This document shows positions 16,661-26,302 of a stretch of 64,000 bases of DNA, piece after piece. The stretch is from the NCBI RefSeq assembly GCF_016584085.1, contig NZ_NRSJ01000004.1:1-64000 (forward strand), written 5' to 3'. Below the pieces are notes generated by a model. The model was not told where the DNA came from. It was given only the letters and a program-made list of their open reading frames with translations, and ran no database searches. This DNA is from Halochromatium glycolicum. GTDB lineage: Bacteria; Pseudomonadota; Gammaproteobacteria; Chromatiales; Chromatiaceae. Positions within the stretch are counted from its first letter, which is position 1; the number at the start of each line of letters is the position of its first letter. The position numbers were made by a program, and so were the translations under genes.

Positions 16661-18607
16661 GTGAAAACTGCCAGCATCGCCTACCGTGTCGCCGATTTCC
16701 TGCGCCGCTACCCGCCCTTCCAGTATCTCGATGAGCAGGAACTGCTCGAGCTCGTCGCTGGTGGGCGCGTCGTCTTCCATGAGGACGGCGAGCTCGTCTT
16801 CGAGCGCGGCCAGCGGCGGCGCCCGTACGTCTATGTGATCCAGAAGGGCGTCGTCCGTTTGTTGGACTACACCGACGGCGAGGACGACGAGCCGCACGAG
16901 GTGCTGCGCGATGTCCGCGGCGAGGGTGATCTCTTGGGCGTTGGGCGCTATCTTGGTCTCGGTGAGCACAGCTACACCGCGCGCACCGAGACCGAGGTCA
17001 TCCTCTATGCGCTGCCGGCGGCATTGCTCTGGGAGCAGATCAAACGGCATCCGCGGGCCAGCCATTTTCTTGCGGCCTACTTCACGGTAGCGATCACACC
17101 AGCGGGTCTCGATGGCAGCTCGTCACGGGCTGACGAGCTGCGGCTTGGACGGCGGCCGGTGGACTGGATGGCGCAGCCGTTGGAGCCACCCGGGGAGCCG
17201 GTCGTCTGCCAGCTGCGGACGCCCGTTTCCGAGGTCGCCCGCGCCCTGGCGGATCAGCCCCCGGGCGCTGCGGCAGTGGTTGTGGACGCCGAGGGCGCTG
17301 CGCGCGGGTTGATCTCGACGCGTGCGCTCAGTGATCGGGTCGCCAGCGGACGAATGCCGCTCGCGGCGCCGGCCGAGCGCTTGATGGCGCCGCCCGCCGA
17401 TGTGCTGCCACCAGGCCTGGCGGCCGGTCGTTATCTGACACGGATGCTCGAGATGCAGGCCGAGCATCTCGTGCTGACCGAGGACGGCCGTTATACCGGT
17501 CCGGTGGTCGGCGTCCTGGCGCGGCGCGACCTGACCCGAGCCGAGGCCGCAGCGCCGCTCGCGATCGTCGAGGATATGTCCCGTGCCGGCGGCATCTACG
17601 AGCTCTCCCGGTTTCTGACCCAGGGCCAGGCCTTCATCGCTGCTGGGCTCACCGACGCCGATGCGCTGCGGTGGCTGGCACCAATGGCGACGGCGCTCTA
17701 CGCTGCGGTGCTGAGACGCGCGGTGATATTGGTGGAGGGGGCCCTGATCGCTGAAGGCCATGCAGTGCCCGAGCTCGAGCACTGCTGGGTCTTCTTCGGC
17801 TCGGCCGGTCGCGGCGAGCTGACCACGCTCTATGATCTCGACCACGGGCTGATCTATGCCGAGCCGGAGCCGGGCCAGCGGCGCGCCGCGCGCGGCTATT
17901 TCCTCGAGCTCGGACGCCGCGTCAGCGCGGCGCTCGCCGCCTGCGGATTCGTCTCGACCGCCAAGGGTATCGTCTCCGGGCACCCGAGCGCGTGTCGCTC
18001 GATCAACGAATGGGAGATCGGCTTCACGTACTGGATCAGAGAGCCGCTCGAGAGCGGCGTCTACCGCGCGACCTCATTCTTCGACATGCGTCCGGTCCAT
18101 GGCGACTGCAGCCTGGTCGCCCGGCTCGAGCAGCACATCCTCTCCGAGAAAGAGCGCAATCCGGGCTTTGTGCCCTTGCTGGTCGCCGACTCGATGGCCA
18201 ATCTGCCGCCCCTGACCTTCTTTCGCGGCTTGGTTATCGACGACGAAGGTCGTTACACCGAGACCTTGGATGTTCAGCGTGCCACATTGCAGCCGATCGT
18301 CGATATCGCGCGTGCACTGGCGCTGGATGCCGGCTTCGACCGCGGCATCGGGACACTCGAGCGTCTCCAAGCCTTGGCGCCGGAGGATGACGCCGCCGGC
18401 GTGCTGATCCGTGAGACCATCGCCGCCTTTCGCAATGCCCTCTATTATCGGACCCGCGCTGGACTGACGGCCGATTCGGACGGCAGTCAGCTCGACCCCT
18501 CGAACCTGACCCGGCTGGAGCAGAATCTGCTGAAGTCCGGCTTTCGCACGGTGCTGCGCCTGATGGAGTACATTGGCCAACGCTATGGCGTGGTGCCGCG
18601 CCGATGA
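16661..18607 (+). CDS. cNMP-binding/CBS/DUF294 nucleotidyltransferase-like protein
   Basis: A 648-residue signalling protein starting at GTG 16661. Order of domains: cyclic-nucleotide-binding-like domain (about 15-130), paired CBS region (about 165-300), DUF294 putative nucleotidyltransferase (about 310-450; VFFGSAGRGELTTLYDLDHGLIY, with the GSxxRGE and D-x-D-type residues), and a C-terminal helical DUF294 domain. Related proteins sit beside a DnaQ-like exonuclease, as here. The actual ligand and the nucleotidylated target are unknown. Confidence 0.92.
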   Translation: MKTASIAYRVADFLRRYPPFQYLDEQELLELVAGGRVVFHEDGELVFERGQRRRPYVYVIQKGVVRLLDYTDGEDDEPHEVLRDVRGEGDLLGVGRYLGLGEHSYTARTETEVILYALPAALLWEQIKRHPRASHFLAAYFTVAITPAGLDGSSSRADELRLGRRPVDWMAQPLEPPGEPVVCQLRTPVSEVARALADQPPGAAAVVVDAEGAARGLISTRALSDRVASGRMPLAAPAERLMAPPADVLPPGLAAGRYLTRMLEMQAEHLVLTEDGRYTGPVVGVLARRDLTRAEAAAPLAIVEDMSRAGGIYELSRFLTQGQAFIAAGLTDADALRWLAPMATALYAAVLRRAVILVEGALIAEGHAVPELEHCWVFFGSAGRGELTTLYDLDHGLIYAEPEPGQRRAARGYFLELGRRVSAALAACGFVSTAKGIVSGHPSACRSINEWEIGFTYWIREPLESGVYRATSFFDMRPVHGDCSLVARLEQHILSEKERNPGFVPLLVADSMANLPPLTFFRGLVIDDEGRYTETLDVQRATLQPIVDIARALALDAGFDRGIGTLERLQALAPEDDAAGVLIRETIAAFRNALYYRTRAGLTADSDGSQLDPSNLTRLEQNLLKSGFRTVLRLMEYIGQRYGVVPRR

Positions 18608-18701
18608 GGCAGACGATCGCTTGCTCCGATGACGGCGCCCTGGGCTTGGCTGAGCTGGCTCAGCGCTCGGGGCAGGTGTGCGCCTGCAGCCGGGGGGCAG
18701 G

Positions 18702-19373
18702 ATGAGTGCTCAGCGACCGCTCGCATCGGCGCTGGCCGACTATCGGAGGCGGTTCGACCGGAGCTGGCCTCAGGATATCCCGGTCGAGTCGGTTCGCTTC
18801 TGCGTGCTCGACTGCGAGACCACCGGCCTGGACCCGCAGCGCCACCGGATCATCAGCGTCGGCGCCGTTGCCGTCGTCGAGGGGCAGATCGAGCTCGGCG
18901 ATACGCTCGAGGTCTTGCTGCGTGTGCGGTTCAACACCGCTGCGACGCTGGTGCATGGGATCACTCGCAGTGAGACCCGCGATGCGCTCGACGAGCCGGA
19001 TGCGCTCGCGGTCTTGTTGGACTACCTTGGCGATGGGGTCATCGTCGGCCACCATATCAACCACGATCTGCGCATGATCGATGCTGCGCTGGCCCGCCAT
19101 TCCGACGATCAGCTCCTCAATCGCCATCTGGACACAGGCGAGCTGATGCAGCGTCTGCTCGCCGATGGCGCCTTTGGTCCTGACGCGGAGCTGACCGATC
19201 ACTCGCTGGACGGTTTGTGCCGTTTCTTCGATATCCTGCCATACGATCGCCATACCGCGCCGGGTGATGCGTTCCTGACCGCGGCGATCCTGTTACGGCT
19301 GCTGCGCGCTGCAGCCCGCAGCGGCCGGCGCGCGTTGGGCGCTCTGCTGCAGGCCGCCCCACGCGACGGCTAG
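18702..19373 (+). CDS. 3'-5' exonuclease, DnaQ-like
   Basis: A 223-residue DEDD exonuclease. ExoI is VLDCETTGLDP (D37, E39), ExoII is VGHHINHDLRMID, and ExoIII is HTAPGDAFLTA with the HxxxxD arrangement. The ATG at 18702 follows GGGGGCAGG and is preferred to an upstream GTG at 18678. It follows the cNMP/CBS/DUF294 gene, its conserved partner. It likely trims DNA or RNA ends or degrades a nucleotide signal; the specific substrate is unknown. A perfect palindrome GCCCCTGCAGGGGC lies just after the stop. Confidence 0.92.
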   Translation: MSAQRPLASALADYRRRFDRSWPQDIPVESVRFCVLDCETTGLDPQRHRIISVGAVAVVEGQIELGDTLEVLLRVRFNTAATLVHGITRSETRDALDEPDALAVLLDYLGDGVIVGHHINHDLRMIDAALARHSDDQLLNRHLDTGELMQRLLADGAFGPDAELTDHSLDGLCRFFDILPYDRHTAPGDAFLTAAILLRLLRAAARSGRRALGALLQAAPRDG

Positions 19374-19504
19374 CTGGTCCGAGCCCCTGCAGGGGCGGCA
19401 TCGCCGCGTGATGGTGCCGGTTGCCTGATCGTCTGAAGAGCGCGCCGAGGCGCGCCCTGTCCGCGGGCTCATCCTGTCCGGGATTCAGAGCGAATGCCGA
19501 ACGC

Positions 19505-19846
19505 TCAGCCGTCCGGCGCGCTGCGATGCTGGAATCGCGCTGGCACCTCCGCCAGCGAGCGCAGCCGCAGATGCAACGCACTCTTGGCGAGCAGGTTTGC
19601 GCTGACGGGCGCAGTCATGAACAGGAACAGCGCGACGAGGAGCTCCTTCGGGGCCGGTGTCGGGCCATGGGCCGCGAAATAGAGCGCCGAGGCCGCGAGC
19701 ATGCCGCCGACCCCGAGGGTGGTCGCCTTGGTCGGTCCATGCAGCCGGCAGAAGAAGTCCGGCAGCAAGACCAGACCGATCGAGCCAATCAATGCGAAGG
19801 CGGCGCCGAGCAGCACCAGCGCGGCGATCAGGAGATCGATGAGCAT
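19505..19846 (-). CDS. mrpG: Na+/H+ antiporter subunit G
   Basis: A 113-residue membrane protein with three helices and the family stretch GLVLLPDFFCRLHGPTKATTLGVGG. It is the last gene of the mrpAB-C-D-E-F-G operon on the minus strand. Subunit G is a small structural part of the multi-subunit antiporter that expels Na+ in exchange for protons. Confidence 0.95.
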   Translation of the reverse strand: MLIDLLIAALVLLGAAFALIGSIGLVLLPDFFCRLHGPTKATTLGVGGMLAASALYFAAHGPTPAPKELLVALFLFMTAPVSANLLAKSALHLRLRSLAEVPARFQHRSAPDG

Positions 19847-19868
19847 CAGTGGCCCCCTGGTGATGAAT

Positions 19869-20144
19869 CTATTCGATGACCTTGCCGCGCAGCAGGTAGC
19901 GGCAGAGCGCGGCGGTTGCGATGAAGCCGAGCAGCGCCAGCAGAAGCGCCGAGGCGAAGTACAGCATGCTGTGGAACTGGATGCCGAGCAGCACCAGCAG
20001 GGCGATGCTGTTGGTGTAGAGCGTATCCAGCGCCAGCACGCGGTCGGGCAATTCGGGTCCGCGCAGGGCGCGCCAGAGGTTGAGCAGCATTGCCAAGCTC
20101 AGCATGGCCAGCGCGATGCCGATCGCTAGATCGAGGATACTCAT
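19869..20144 (-). CDS. mrpF: Na+/H+ antiporter subunit F
   Basis: A 91-residue protein with three transmembrane helices (family stretch LWRALRGPELPDRVLALDTLYTNSIALL). Its ATG overlaps the end of mrpE by four bases. It precedes mrpG by 22 bp. Confidence 0.95.
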   Translation of the reverse strand: MSILDLAIGIALAMLSLAMLLNLWRALRGPELPDRVLALDTLYTNSIALLVLLGIQFHSMLYFASALLLALLGFIATAALCRYLLRGKVIE

Positions 20145-20647
20145 GGGAAGATCTCCAGCAGCAGGCGCTCATAATGGTCCTTGATCTTGGCGCACTCGGC
20201 GGCCGCGTCGGCCGGGGTCGGGGCATCGAGCAGGTGCAGCAGGAGCAGGCGGCGATCATCGCTGAGCTCCGCCGACAGCGAGCCCGGTGTCAGCGAGATC
20301 GTGGTCGCCAGCAGATAGAGCGCGAAGGGCTCCGTCAGCGTCAGCGGCAGCTCGACGAAGGCGGGCTGCGGATGGCGCGACGGGCTCAGGATCAAGGCGG
20401 CGATGCGCAGGTTGGCGATGACGATATCCACCGCCAGCCGCCAGAGGTAGCGCGCGATCAGCAACGGCCGGCGCGGTCGCTGCCGGACCGGCCAGAACGG
20501 GTGCGCGGCGGCGGTGATCGCCAGCGCGAGCCCAGCCCCGAGCAGCACCTGGTCAGGCGCCAGGCTGCCTTGCAGCAGCAGCCAGAGGCCCAGCAGGGCC
20601 AATGTCGACAGTGGAGCGCTCAGCAGCGGCTTCAGATAGCGCCTCAT
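20141..20647 (-). CDS. mrpE: Na+/H+ antiporter subunit E
   Basis: A 168-residue subunit starting MRRYLKPLLSAP at 20647. It has two N-terminal helices, then the conserved ALYLLATTISLTPGSLSAEL stretch and a cytosolic C-terminal domain. It overlaps mrpD by four bases and mrpF by four bases, consistent with coupled translation of the complex. Confidence 0.93.
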   Translation of the reverse strand: MRRYLKPLLSAPLSTLALLGLWLLLQGSLAPDQVLLGAGLALAITAAAHPFWPVRQRPRRPLLIARYLWRLAVDIVIANLRIAALILSPSRHPQPAFVELPLTLTEPFALYLLATTISLTPGSLSAELSDDRRLLLLHLLDAPTPADAAAECAKIKDHYERLLLEIFP

Positions 20648-22236
20648 TGCCGCCCTCCATGGTCCGCGCGATCTGGCGTCGGAGCCGGCGCGGCTGACTC
20701 CGTCGGCTCGATCGGCTCGAGGGCGGTGACAGCGGCGACGTAAGCGCGGCCGTCTCGCAGCTGCAGCGCCGTCGCGTCCAGGTACTGCGCCAGCGGGCCG
20801 CCGAGCAGGACCAGCAGCGGGCTGGCAGCGAGCAGCGCCGCGGCGGGCGGTAATGGGGGCGGGCGCCTGCTGGGTGCTGCCGCCGGCGCCCCCTGCCAGA
20901 AGACGACCATGCCAGCCCGTGATAGCCCGACGACGACCAGCAGGCTGGAGCCGAGCAGCAGTGCCCAGCTCAGCATCCAACCGGGATGCGGCGTTGCGCT
21001 GACCCTGCCCGCGCTCTGCAGGGCATCCATGATCCAGGCCTTGCCGACGAAGCCGCTCAGCGGGGGCAGACCGGCGATCGCCAGGGCGCCGCCGAGGAAC
21101 AGTGGCCCCAGCCAGGCCGCCGCAGGCGGTTGCGGGCTCGGCCGCAACCAAGGGCCGCGGTCTCGGTCCCAGCTGATCGCCTCGATGAGCAGGAACAGGC
21201 CGCCGGTGACCAGGGTGGTGTGGATCAGGTAGTAGAGACCGGCAGCGATGCCTTGTGTGGTCCCGGCGGCGATGCCGGCCAGCAAGGTGCCGACTGAGAC
21301 CAGGACCAGGTTCGCGGTCATCGTGCGCAGGTCCGGGGCGGCGACCACGCCGAGCGCGCCGACGCTCAGCGTCAGCAAGGCGCCGATCGCGATCAGCGCC
21401 GGCAGCGGCAGCGTGCCGAGCGTCGAGTCGGCGGCGGGGAGCAGCGCGAACAGCCGCAGCAGCGCATAGACCCCGACCTTGGTCATGATTGCGAACAATG
21501 CAGCTACCGGCGCCTGCGCCGCGCTGTAGGCCGGGACCAGCCAGGCGTGCACCGGCACCAGTGCGGCCTTCAGGGCGAAGGCGCCGCCGAGCAGCAGCAG
21601 ACCGGCCCCGGCCAGCGGCGCCTGTGCCGGCTGCAGGGCCTGCAGGCGGTCGGGAAGGTGCGCCAGGCTCAGGGTGCCGGCCGTGGCATAGATCAGCGCG
21701 ACCCCGAGCAGGAACAGGCTCGAGCCGATCATGTTGAGCACGACATAGTGCAGTGCCGCCCGCGTGCGCTCGGCGCCACCGCCTTGCACCAGCAGACCGT
21801 AGGAGGCGATCAGCAGGACCTCGAAGAACACGAACAGGTTGAACAGGTCGCCGGTCAGGAAGGCGCCGGCCAGACCGAACAGCTGCAATTGGAACAGGGC
21901 GTGGAAGTGGCGTCCGGCGCGATCGGCTGCGGTCGGGCTCAGCCAGAGATGCGCGCTCACGGCCAGGGCGAGGGCGCCGGTGAGGGTCAGCAGCAGCGCC
22001 GAGAGCCGGTCGGCGATCAGCACGATCCCATAGGGCGCGGGCCAATCGCCGATCAGGGTCGCTGCGATCCGGCCGTCGGCGGTCACCGCCAGCAGCCCGA
22101 GCGCCGCCCCGAGCACAGCGATGGAGCCAGTCAGGCCGATCCAGCGCTGCCGAGCGAGCGGCAATCCGGGACGGGCGATCAGCAAGGCGCCTAGGCCGAG
22201 CGGCAGCGCCAACGGTGAGATCAGCAGGAGACTCAC
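20644..22236 (-). CDS. mrpD: Na+/H+ antiporter subunit D
   Basis: A 530-residue NuoL/N-like subunit with about 14 helices. The GTG start at 22236 overlaps the mrpC stop and is preceded by GGGGAGGAG. Key parts are the LTGDLFNLFVFFEVLLIASYGLL helix, the conserved lysine region FALKAALVPVHAWLVPAYSAA, and GLYYLIHTTLVTGGLFLL. The C-terminus has a proline/alanine-rich tail. It is homologous to proton-translocating complex I subunits and provides an ion channel of the Mrp complex. Confidence 0.95.
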   Translation of the reverse strand: MSLLLISPLALPLGLGALLIARPGLPLARQRWIGLTGSIAVLGAALGLLAVTADGRIAATLIGDWPAPYGIVLIADRLSALLLTLTGALALAVSAHLWLSPTAADRAGRHFHALFQLQLFGLAGAFLTGDLFNLFVFFEVLLIASYGLLVQGGGAERTRAALHYVVLNMIGSSLFLLGVALIYATAGTLSLAHLPDRLQALQPAQAPLAGAGLLLLGGAFALKAALVPVHAWLVPAYSAAQAPVAALFAIMTKVGVYALLRLFALLPAADSTLGTLPLPALIAIGALLTLSVGALGVVAAPDLRTMTANLVLVSVGTLLAGIAAGTTQGIAAGLYYLIHTTLVTGGLFLLIEAISWDRDRGPWLRPSPQPPAAAWLGPLFLGGALAIAGLPPLSGFVGKAWIMDALQSAGRVSATPHPGWMLSWALLLGSSLLVVVGLSRAGMVVFWQGAPAAAPSRRPPPLPPAAALLAASPLLVLLGGPLAQYLDATALQLRDGRAYVAAVTALEPIEPTESAAPAPTPDRADHGGRQ

Positions 22237-22577
22237 TGCTCCTCCCCGCCGCGCTGGGCGTCGACGCGCTCGGAGCCGAGGTCGGAGAGGGCGCGCAGGA
22301 TCAGCACCAGCACCAAGGCCGTCATCGCGAACCCGATCACGACGGCGGTCAGTACCAGTGCCTGCGGCAGCGGATCGGCCATCCGCTCGACCGGATTGCC
22401 GTGGCCCGCGACCGGCGCGCGCCCGACCTCGAGACCGCCGGCCGCGAGCACGAACAGATTCGTCGCATAGGTCAGCAGCATCAGACCGAGCGCCACCGAG
22501 AAGCCGCGTGCACGCAGCACCAGGTAGGTCCCGCAGCCCATCAGCAGGCCGACACTGCCGGCGAACAGCCAGACCAT
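22233..22577 (-). CDS. mrpC: Na+/H+ antiporter subunit C
   Basis: A 114-residue NuoK-like subunit with three helices (GSVGLLMGCGTYLVLRARGF, then DPLPQALVLTAVVIGFAMTAL). Its ATG shares one base with the mrpAB stop codon (TGATG), and its end overlaps the mrpD GTG by four bases. Confidence 0.95.
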   Translation of the reverse strand: MVWLFAGSVGLLMGCGTYLVLRARGFSVALGLMLLTYATNLFVLAAGGLEVGRAPVAGHGNPVERMADPLPQALVLTAVVIGFAMTALVLVLILRALSDLGSERVDAQRGGEEQ

Positions 22578-25540
22578 CAGCGCCCGCCTCGCTGTGCTCG
22601 CTCGCGATCGATGCCGGCCCCAGCATCACCGCTAGCGCTATCACCAGAGCCATTACCAGAAACAGCGCCAGAGCCAGCGCCAGACACAGCGCCAGAAGCA
22701 CCCGCCGAGACGCCCTTCGAGACAGCGCCGCCGTCACGCGAGACACCCGAGACCCCAACGCGGCCTAGGCCGTCCAGGACCAGCAGCAGCATGCCGGTGA
22801 CGATCAGCATCACCCCGAGATCGAACAGCAGCGTACTCGTGAGCTTGAGCTCACCGAGCAGCGGCAGCCGGCCATGCCAGAGCGCGCTGGTCAGGAACGG
22901 GCGGCCGACCAGAAGCGCCGCGAGCCCCGTCCCCAATGCGAGCAGCAGGCCGCCGCCGATGAGCGGCCGGGCGGTCAGCTGCAGCCGGGGCTCGGTCCAG
23001 CTGCGCCCATTGGCGAGCTGCTGCAGGATCAGCACGGTACCGACCACGAGCCCGGCGACGAAGCCACCGCCGGGGGCATGGTGGCCGCGAAGCAGCAGAA
23101 AGGCCGCCAGCATCAGTGCTGCTGGCAGCACCGGCCGCGCCACCATCGCGAGCATCAGCGGATGGGCCGGCGTCATCGCGCTCCCACCGATCGGGCCAGG
23201 CGGGTGCAGCCGCAGGCCTTCGAGCAGCACCCGCACCGTGACCGCCGCGATGCTCAGCACAGTCACCTCGCCGAGGGTATCGAGGGCGCGGAAGTCCACC
23301 AGGATCGCATTGACCGCGTTGGCGGCGCCGGCGGCCGGCTGCGCCAAGCGGAGATACCAGTCGCCGCTGCCGCTGCTGTGATGCTGCAGCATCGCGGCCA
23401 CCAGGACCGTCGTGCCCAGCCCGACCAACACCGCGAGCAGCAGATCGCGCGTGCGCCGCCCGCCGATGACCGGCCGCGCGCCGGTGCGCGGCAGCCCGGT
23501 CAGCACGAGCAGCAGGAGCAGGGTGGTGACGAGCTCGACCGCAAGCTGGGTCAGCGCCAGATCCGGTGCCGAGAAATGGACGAAGGCCAGGGTGACGACC
23601 AGGCCGATCACGCCGGTCAGAATCACCGCGGTCAGCCGCTGGCCACGCCGGCGCACCAGCTCCAGGGTGGCGGCGACCAGGATCACCGCCGCGGCGAGGC
23701 TGCCGATGTCGAGCGGCATCCCGGCTCGTCCAGCGGTGACCGACAGGGCCGGGCGTGCCGCGACCCAGCCGAGGCCAGCGAGCACCACGGCGGTCAGGAT
23801 CAGCGCGAAGGCCGAGCGCTGCAGCGACACGGGCTGCAGCCAGGGCTGCAGACGCCGGCCGAACGCCAGTAGACCGGCGGTGACTTGCTGAAACGCCGGT
23901 TCCGCCTGCAGCGCTGGGAAATGGCGCTGATGGGTGGCGAACAGCCTGCTGCGCAGCGCGTAGAGCAAGACCCCGCCGCCGAGCGCCACCAGGCTCATCA
24001 GCACGGGCGGGGACAGGCCGTGCCAGAGTGCGAGCTGGAAATCCGGGACGGTGCCGAGGATGCCGCCGACGCCAATCCGGAGGATGGGGCCGATGGTCTG
24101 CTGTGGGAGCATGCCAATAACCAGGCAGAGCGCCGCCAGCACCTCGACCGGCAGGCGCATCCAGGCGGCCGGCTCATGCGGCGCAGCGCAGAGCCCTGGG
24201 TCTGGGGCCGGATAGGGACCATTGAAGAAGACGTCGTGGATGAACCGCAGCGAATAGGCGACCGAGAAGACCCCGCCGAGGATCGCGGCCAACGGGAGCA
24301 GCCCGTCCAGCAGCAGTGGCCAGTCGGCGATGCGCAGCGAATGGACGGTCTCGGAGAAGAACATCTCCTTGCTCAAGAAGCCGTTCAGCAGCGGCACGCC
24401 AGCCATGGCCGCAGCGGCGATCATCGCCAATCCGCCGGTCACCGGCAGGTAGGGATAGAGGCCGCGGAGTCGGCGCAGATCACGGCTGCCGGTCTCGTGC
24501 TCGATGATCCCGGCGGCCATGAACAACGACGCCTTGAACACGGCGTGGTTGAGCAGGTGGAACAGGCCGGCGACCGCGCCCAGCGGCGTTCCGAGCCCGA
24601 ACAGGAAGGTGATCAGACCGAGGTGGCTGATCGTCGAGTACGCCAGCAGCCCTTTCAGATCGTGCTGGAACAGCGCGAGATAGGCCCCGAGCACGAAGGT
24701 CGTCAGACCGAGGCCGCCGACCAATGGGAACCAGGGCGCGCTGTCGGCGAAGACCGGAAAGAATCGCGCCAGCAGGAAGACGCCGGCCTTGACCATGGTG
24801 GCCGAATGCAGATAGGCCGAGACTGGGGTCGGTGCGGCCATCGCGCCGGGCAGCCAGAAATGGAACGGGACCTGCGCCGACTTGGTCGCGGCCCCGAGCA
24901 GGATCAGCAGCAGGATCGGCAGCAGCAGCGGGTCGGCACGTACCTGCTCGCCGGCCGCGAGCACCGCGCCGAGGGAAAGGCTGCCGACCACCGCGCCGAG
25001 CAGCAGGAAGCCGGCGAGCAGCGCGAGGCCTCCCGCCGCCGTGACCAGCAGTGCGGTCCGAGCGCCGCGACGGGCTGCGGCTGTCGTCGGATCGTAGCCG
25101 ATCAGCAGGAACGAGAGCAGGCTGGTCAGCTCCCAGAAGAGCAGCAGAAGCAGCAGGTTGTCGGCCGTGACCAGGCCGAGCATCGCGCTCTGGAACACCA
25201 GCATCAGGGCGAAGAAGCGCCCGCGCGCGGCGTCGGCGGGCAGGTAGTAGCGGGCATAGAGGCTGATCAGCAGCCCGATGCCTGCAACCAGCAGCACGAA
25301 GACGAGGGCGAGTCCGTCCAGCCTCAGGGCCAAGTCCAGCCCCAGCATCGGCAGCCAAGGGACAGCCAGATGCCGGACCTCGCCCGCGGCAATGCCAGGC
25401 AGGCTCAGCAAGGCCGCCGCGAGGATGACGCCCCCGGTGCCGGCGGCGAGCACCGACGGTGCCCGCGCCGCCACCCGCTGCGCCGGCACCGCCAGCGCAG
25501 CCGCAATCAGCGGCGCGGTGATGATCACCACCAAACTCAT
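22577..25540 (-). CDS. mrpA: Na+/H+ antiporter fused subunits A and B
   Basis: A 987-residue MrpA-MrpB fusion. The N-terminal two thirds is the NuoL-like subunit A (LLFWELTSLLSFLLIGYD; VPFHFWLPGAMAAPTPVSAYLHSATMV motif region; SKEMFFSE), followed by the DUF4040-like part. The C-terminal MrpB part carries FLLLRGHHAPGGGFVAGLV. The MSLVVIITAPLI start at 25540 fits the family, though no ribosome binding site is clear and the frame is open to 25579. The last 40 residues are a glycine/serine-rich low-complexity tail (GAGSGAVSG units) not expected in MrpB. Confidence 0.93.
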   Translation of the reverse strand: MSLVVIITAPLIAAALAVPAQRVAARAPSVLAAGTGGVILAAALLSLPGIAAGEVRHLAVPWLPMLGLDLALRLDGLALVFVLLVAGIGLLISLYARYYLPADAARGRFFALMLVFQSAMLGLVTADNLLLLLLFWELTSLLSFLLIGYDPTTAAARRGARTALLVTAAGGLALLAGFLLLGAVVGSLSLGAVLAAGEQVRADPLLLPILLLILLGAATKSAQVPFHFWLPGAMAAPTPVSAYLHSATMVKAGVFLLARFFPVFADSAPWFPLVGGLGLTTFVLGAYLALFQHDLKGLLAYSTISHLGLITFLFGLGTPLGAVAGLFHLLNHAVFKASLFMAAGIIEHETGSRDLRRLRGLYPYLPVTGGLAMIAAAAMAGVPLLNGFLSKEMFFSETVHSLRIADWPLLLDGLLPLAAILGGVFSVAYSLRFIHDVFFNGPYPAPDPGLCAAPHEPAAWMRLPVEVLAALCLVIGMLPQQTIGPILRIGVGGILGTVPDFQLALWHGLSPPVLMSLVALGGGVLLYALRSRLFATHQRHFPALQAEPAFQQVTAGLLAFGRRLQPWLQPVSLQRSAFALILTAVVLAGLGWVAARPALSVTAGRAGMPLDIGSLAAAVILVAATLELVRRRGQRLTAVILTGVIGLVVTLAFVHFSAPDLALTQLAVELVTTLLLLLVLTGLPRTGARPVIGGRRTRDLLLAVLVGLGTTVLVAAMLQHHSSGSGDWYLRLAQPAAGAANAVNAILVDFRALDTLGEVTVLSIAAVTVRVLLEGLRLHPPGPIGGSAMTPAHPLMLAMVARPVLPAALMLAAFLLLRGHHAPGGGFVAGLVVGTVLILQQLANGRSWTEPRLQLTARPLIGGGLLLALGTGLAALLVGRPFLTSALWHGRLPLLGELKLTSTLLFDLGVMLIVTGMLLLVLDGLGRVGVSGVSRDGGAVSKGVSAGASGAVSGAGSGAVSGNGSGDSASGDAGAGIDRERAQRGGR

Positions 25541-25716
25541 TGGGGTTGACTGGTCGAGGTCCATTGGCGCTGGCGCCACGCCACGACCCGATTCTGCCGG
25601 TCCCGCGGGAGAGGCGCCCGTTGAGAATGCGTCGACTCGGTGCGCCGGCTCAATGGGCCTGCTCGGTTAGTTGGCTCGGTTAGCCGGCTTGGTTGGTCGG
25701 CTCTCAGTGCGTCGGC
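25541..25716. repeat. Low-complexity spacer before mrpAB
   Basis: Irregular short repeats of the kind TCGGTTAGCCGGC and GTCGGCTCAGTGCG fill 25650-25730 between the CBS-domain gene and mrpAB. No gene was seen. The mrp promoter may lie here or upstream of the CBS gene. Confidence 0.5.
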
Positions 25717-26136
25717 TCAGTGCGTTGGCTGGGAGACCTCTTCGAGCACCTCGCCGCTGAGCCGCGTCCCATCGGAGCGGGTGGCCAGATCGCCGAGCGA
25801 GACAACGCCGACACAGTGCTCGTTTCGGTCCAGCACCACCAGCCGGCGGATCTGTTGGTCCTCCATCGACTTGGCGGCCGTCTCAACATCGTCGTCGATG
25901 TAGCGAAAGTGCACGCCGGTGGTCATGATGCGCGAAACCGGGGTCTCGGGGTCGATCCCCTCGGCGAGGCCGCGGGTGACGATATCGCGGTCGGTCAGGG
26001 TACCGATGATCTGATGTTCTTCCAGTACCGGCAGCATGCCGATGTCATGCTCCTGCATCATGCGGGCGGCATGGACCACCGAATCGCCATGGCCGATGTA
26101 CTCGAACTGGTTGGTCATCACGTCTTGGAGTTGCAT
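25717..26136 (-). CDS. CBS domain protein
   Basis: A 139-residue protein made of two CBS repeats (about residues 7-62 and 72-128; IGTLTDRDIVTRG and RLVVLDRNEHCVGVVSLGDLA). Paired CBS domains bind adenine nucleotides or S-adenosyl compounds and act as energy or ionic-strength sensors. It lies upstream of mrpAB on the same strand, so it could be co-transcribed and sense conditions for the antiporter; that is an inference from position only. Confidence 0.9.
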   Translation of the reverse strand: MQLQDVMTNQFEYIGHGDSVVHAARMMQEHDIGMLPVLEEHQIIGTLTDRDIVTRGLAEGIDPETPVSRIMTTGVHFRYIDDDVETAAKSMEDQQIRRLVVLDRNEHCVGVVSLGDLATRSDGTRLSGEVLEEVSQPTH

Positions 26137-26302
26137 AGGATCGCTCCTGTCGTTGCAGTGAATGACGGGACGCGTTGGTTCCCAGTATTCAACACGAATT
26201 AAGCAAAGCTGATACCAACAGGTTCTGGGTCAGGTTCCAGGCTTGCGTCCTCGGGCATCGGTGACGCGTACCGTTCGATGTCGCGGTGAAACGATCACTC
26301 AG

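Noticed and set aside
23885-25549. A 554-residue open frame on the plus strand
   Set aside because: It is antisense to mrpAB, is glutamine/arginine/glutamate-rich and has no recognisable domain. GC-rich genes produce such frames as shadows.
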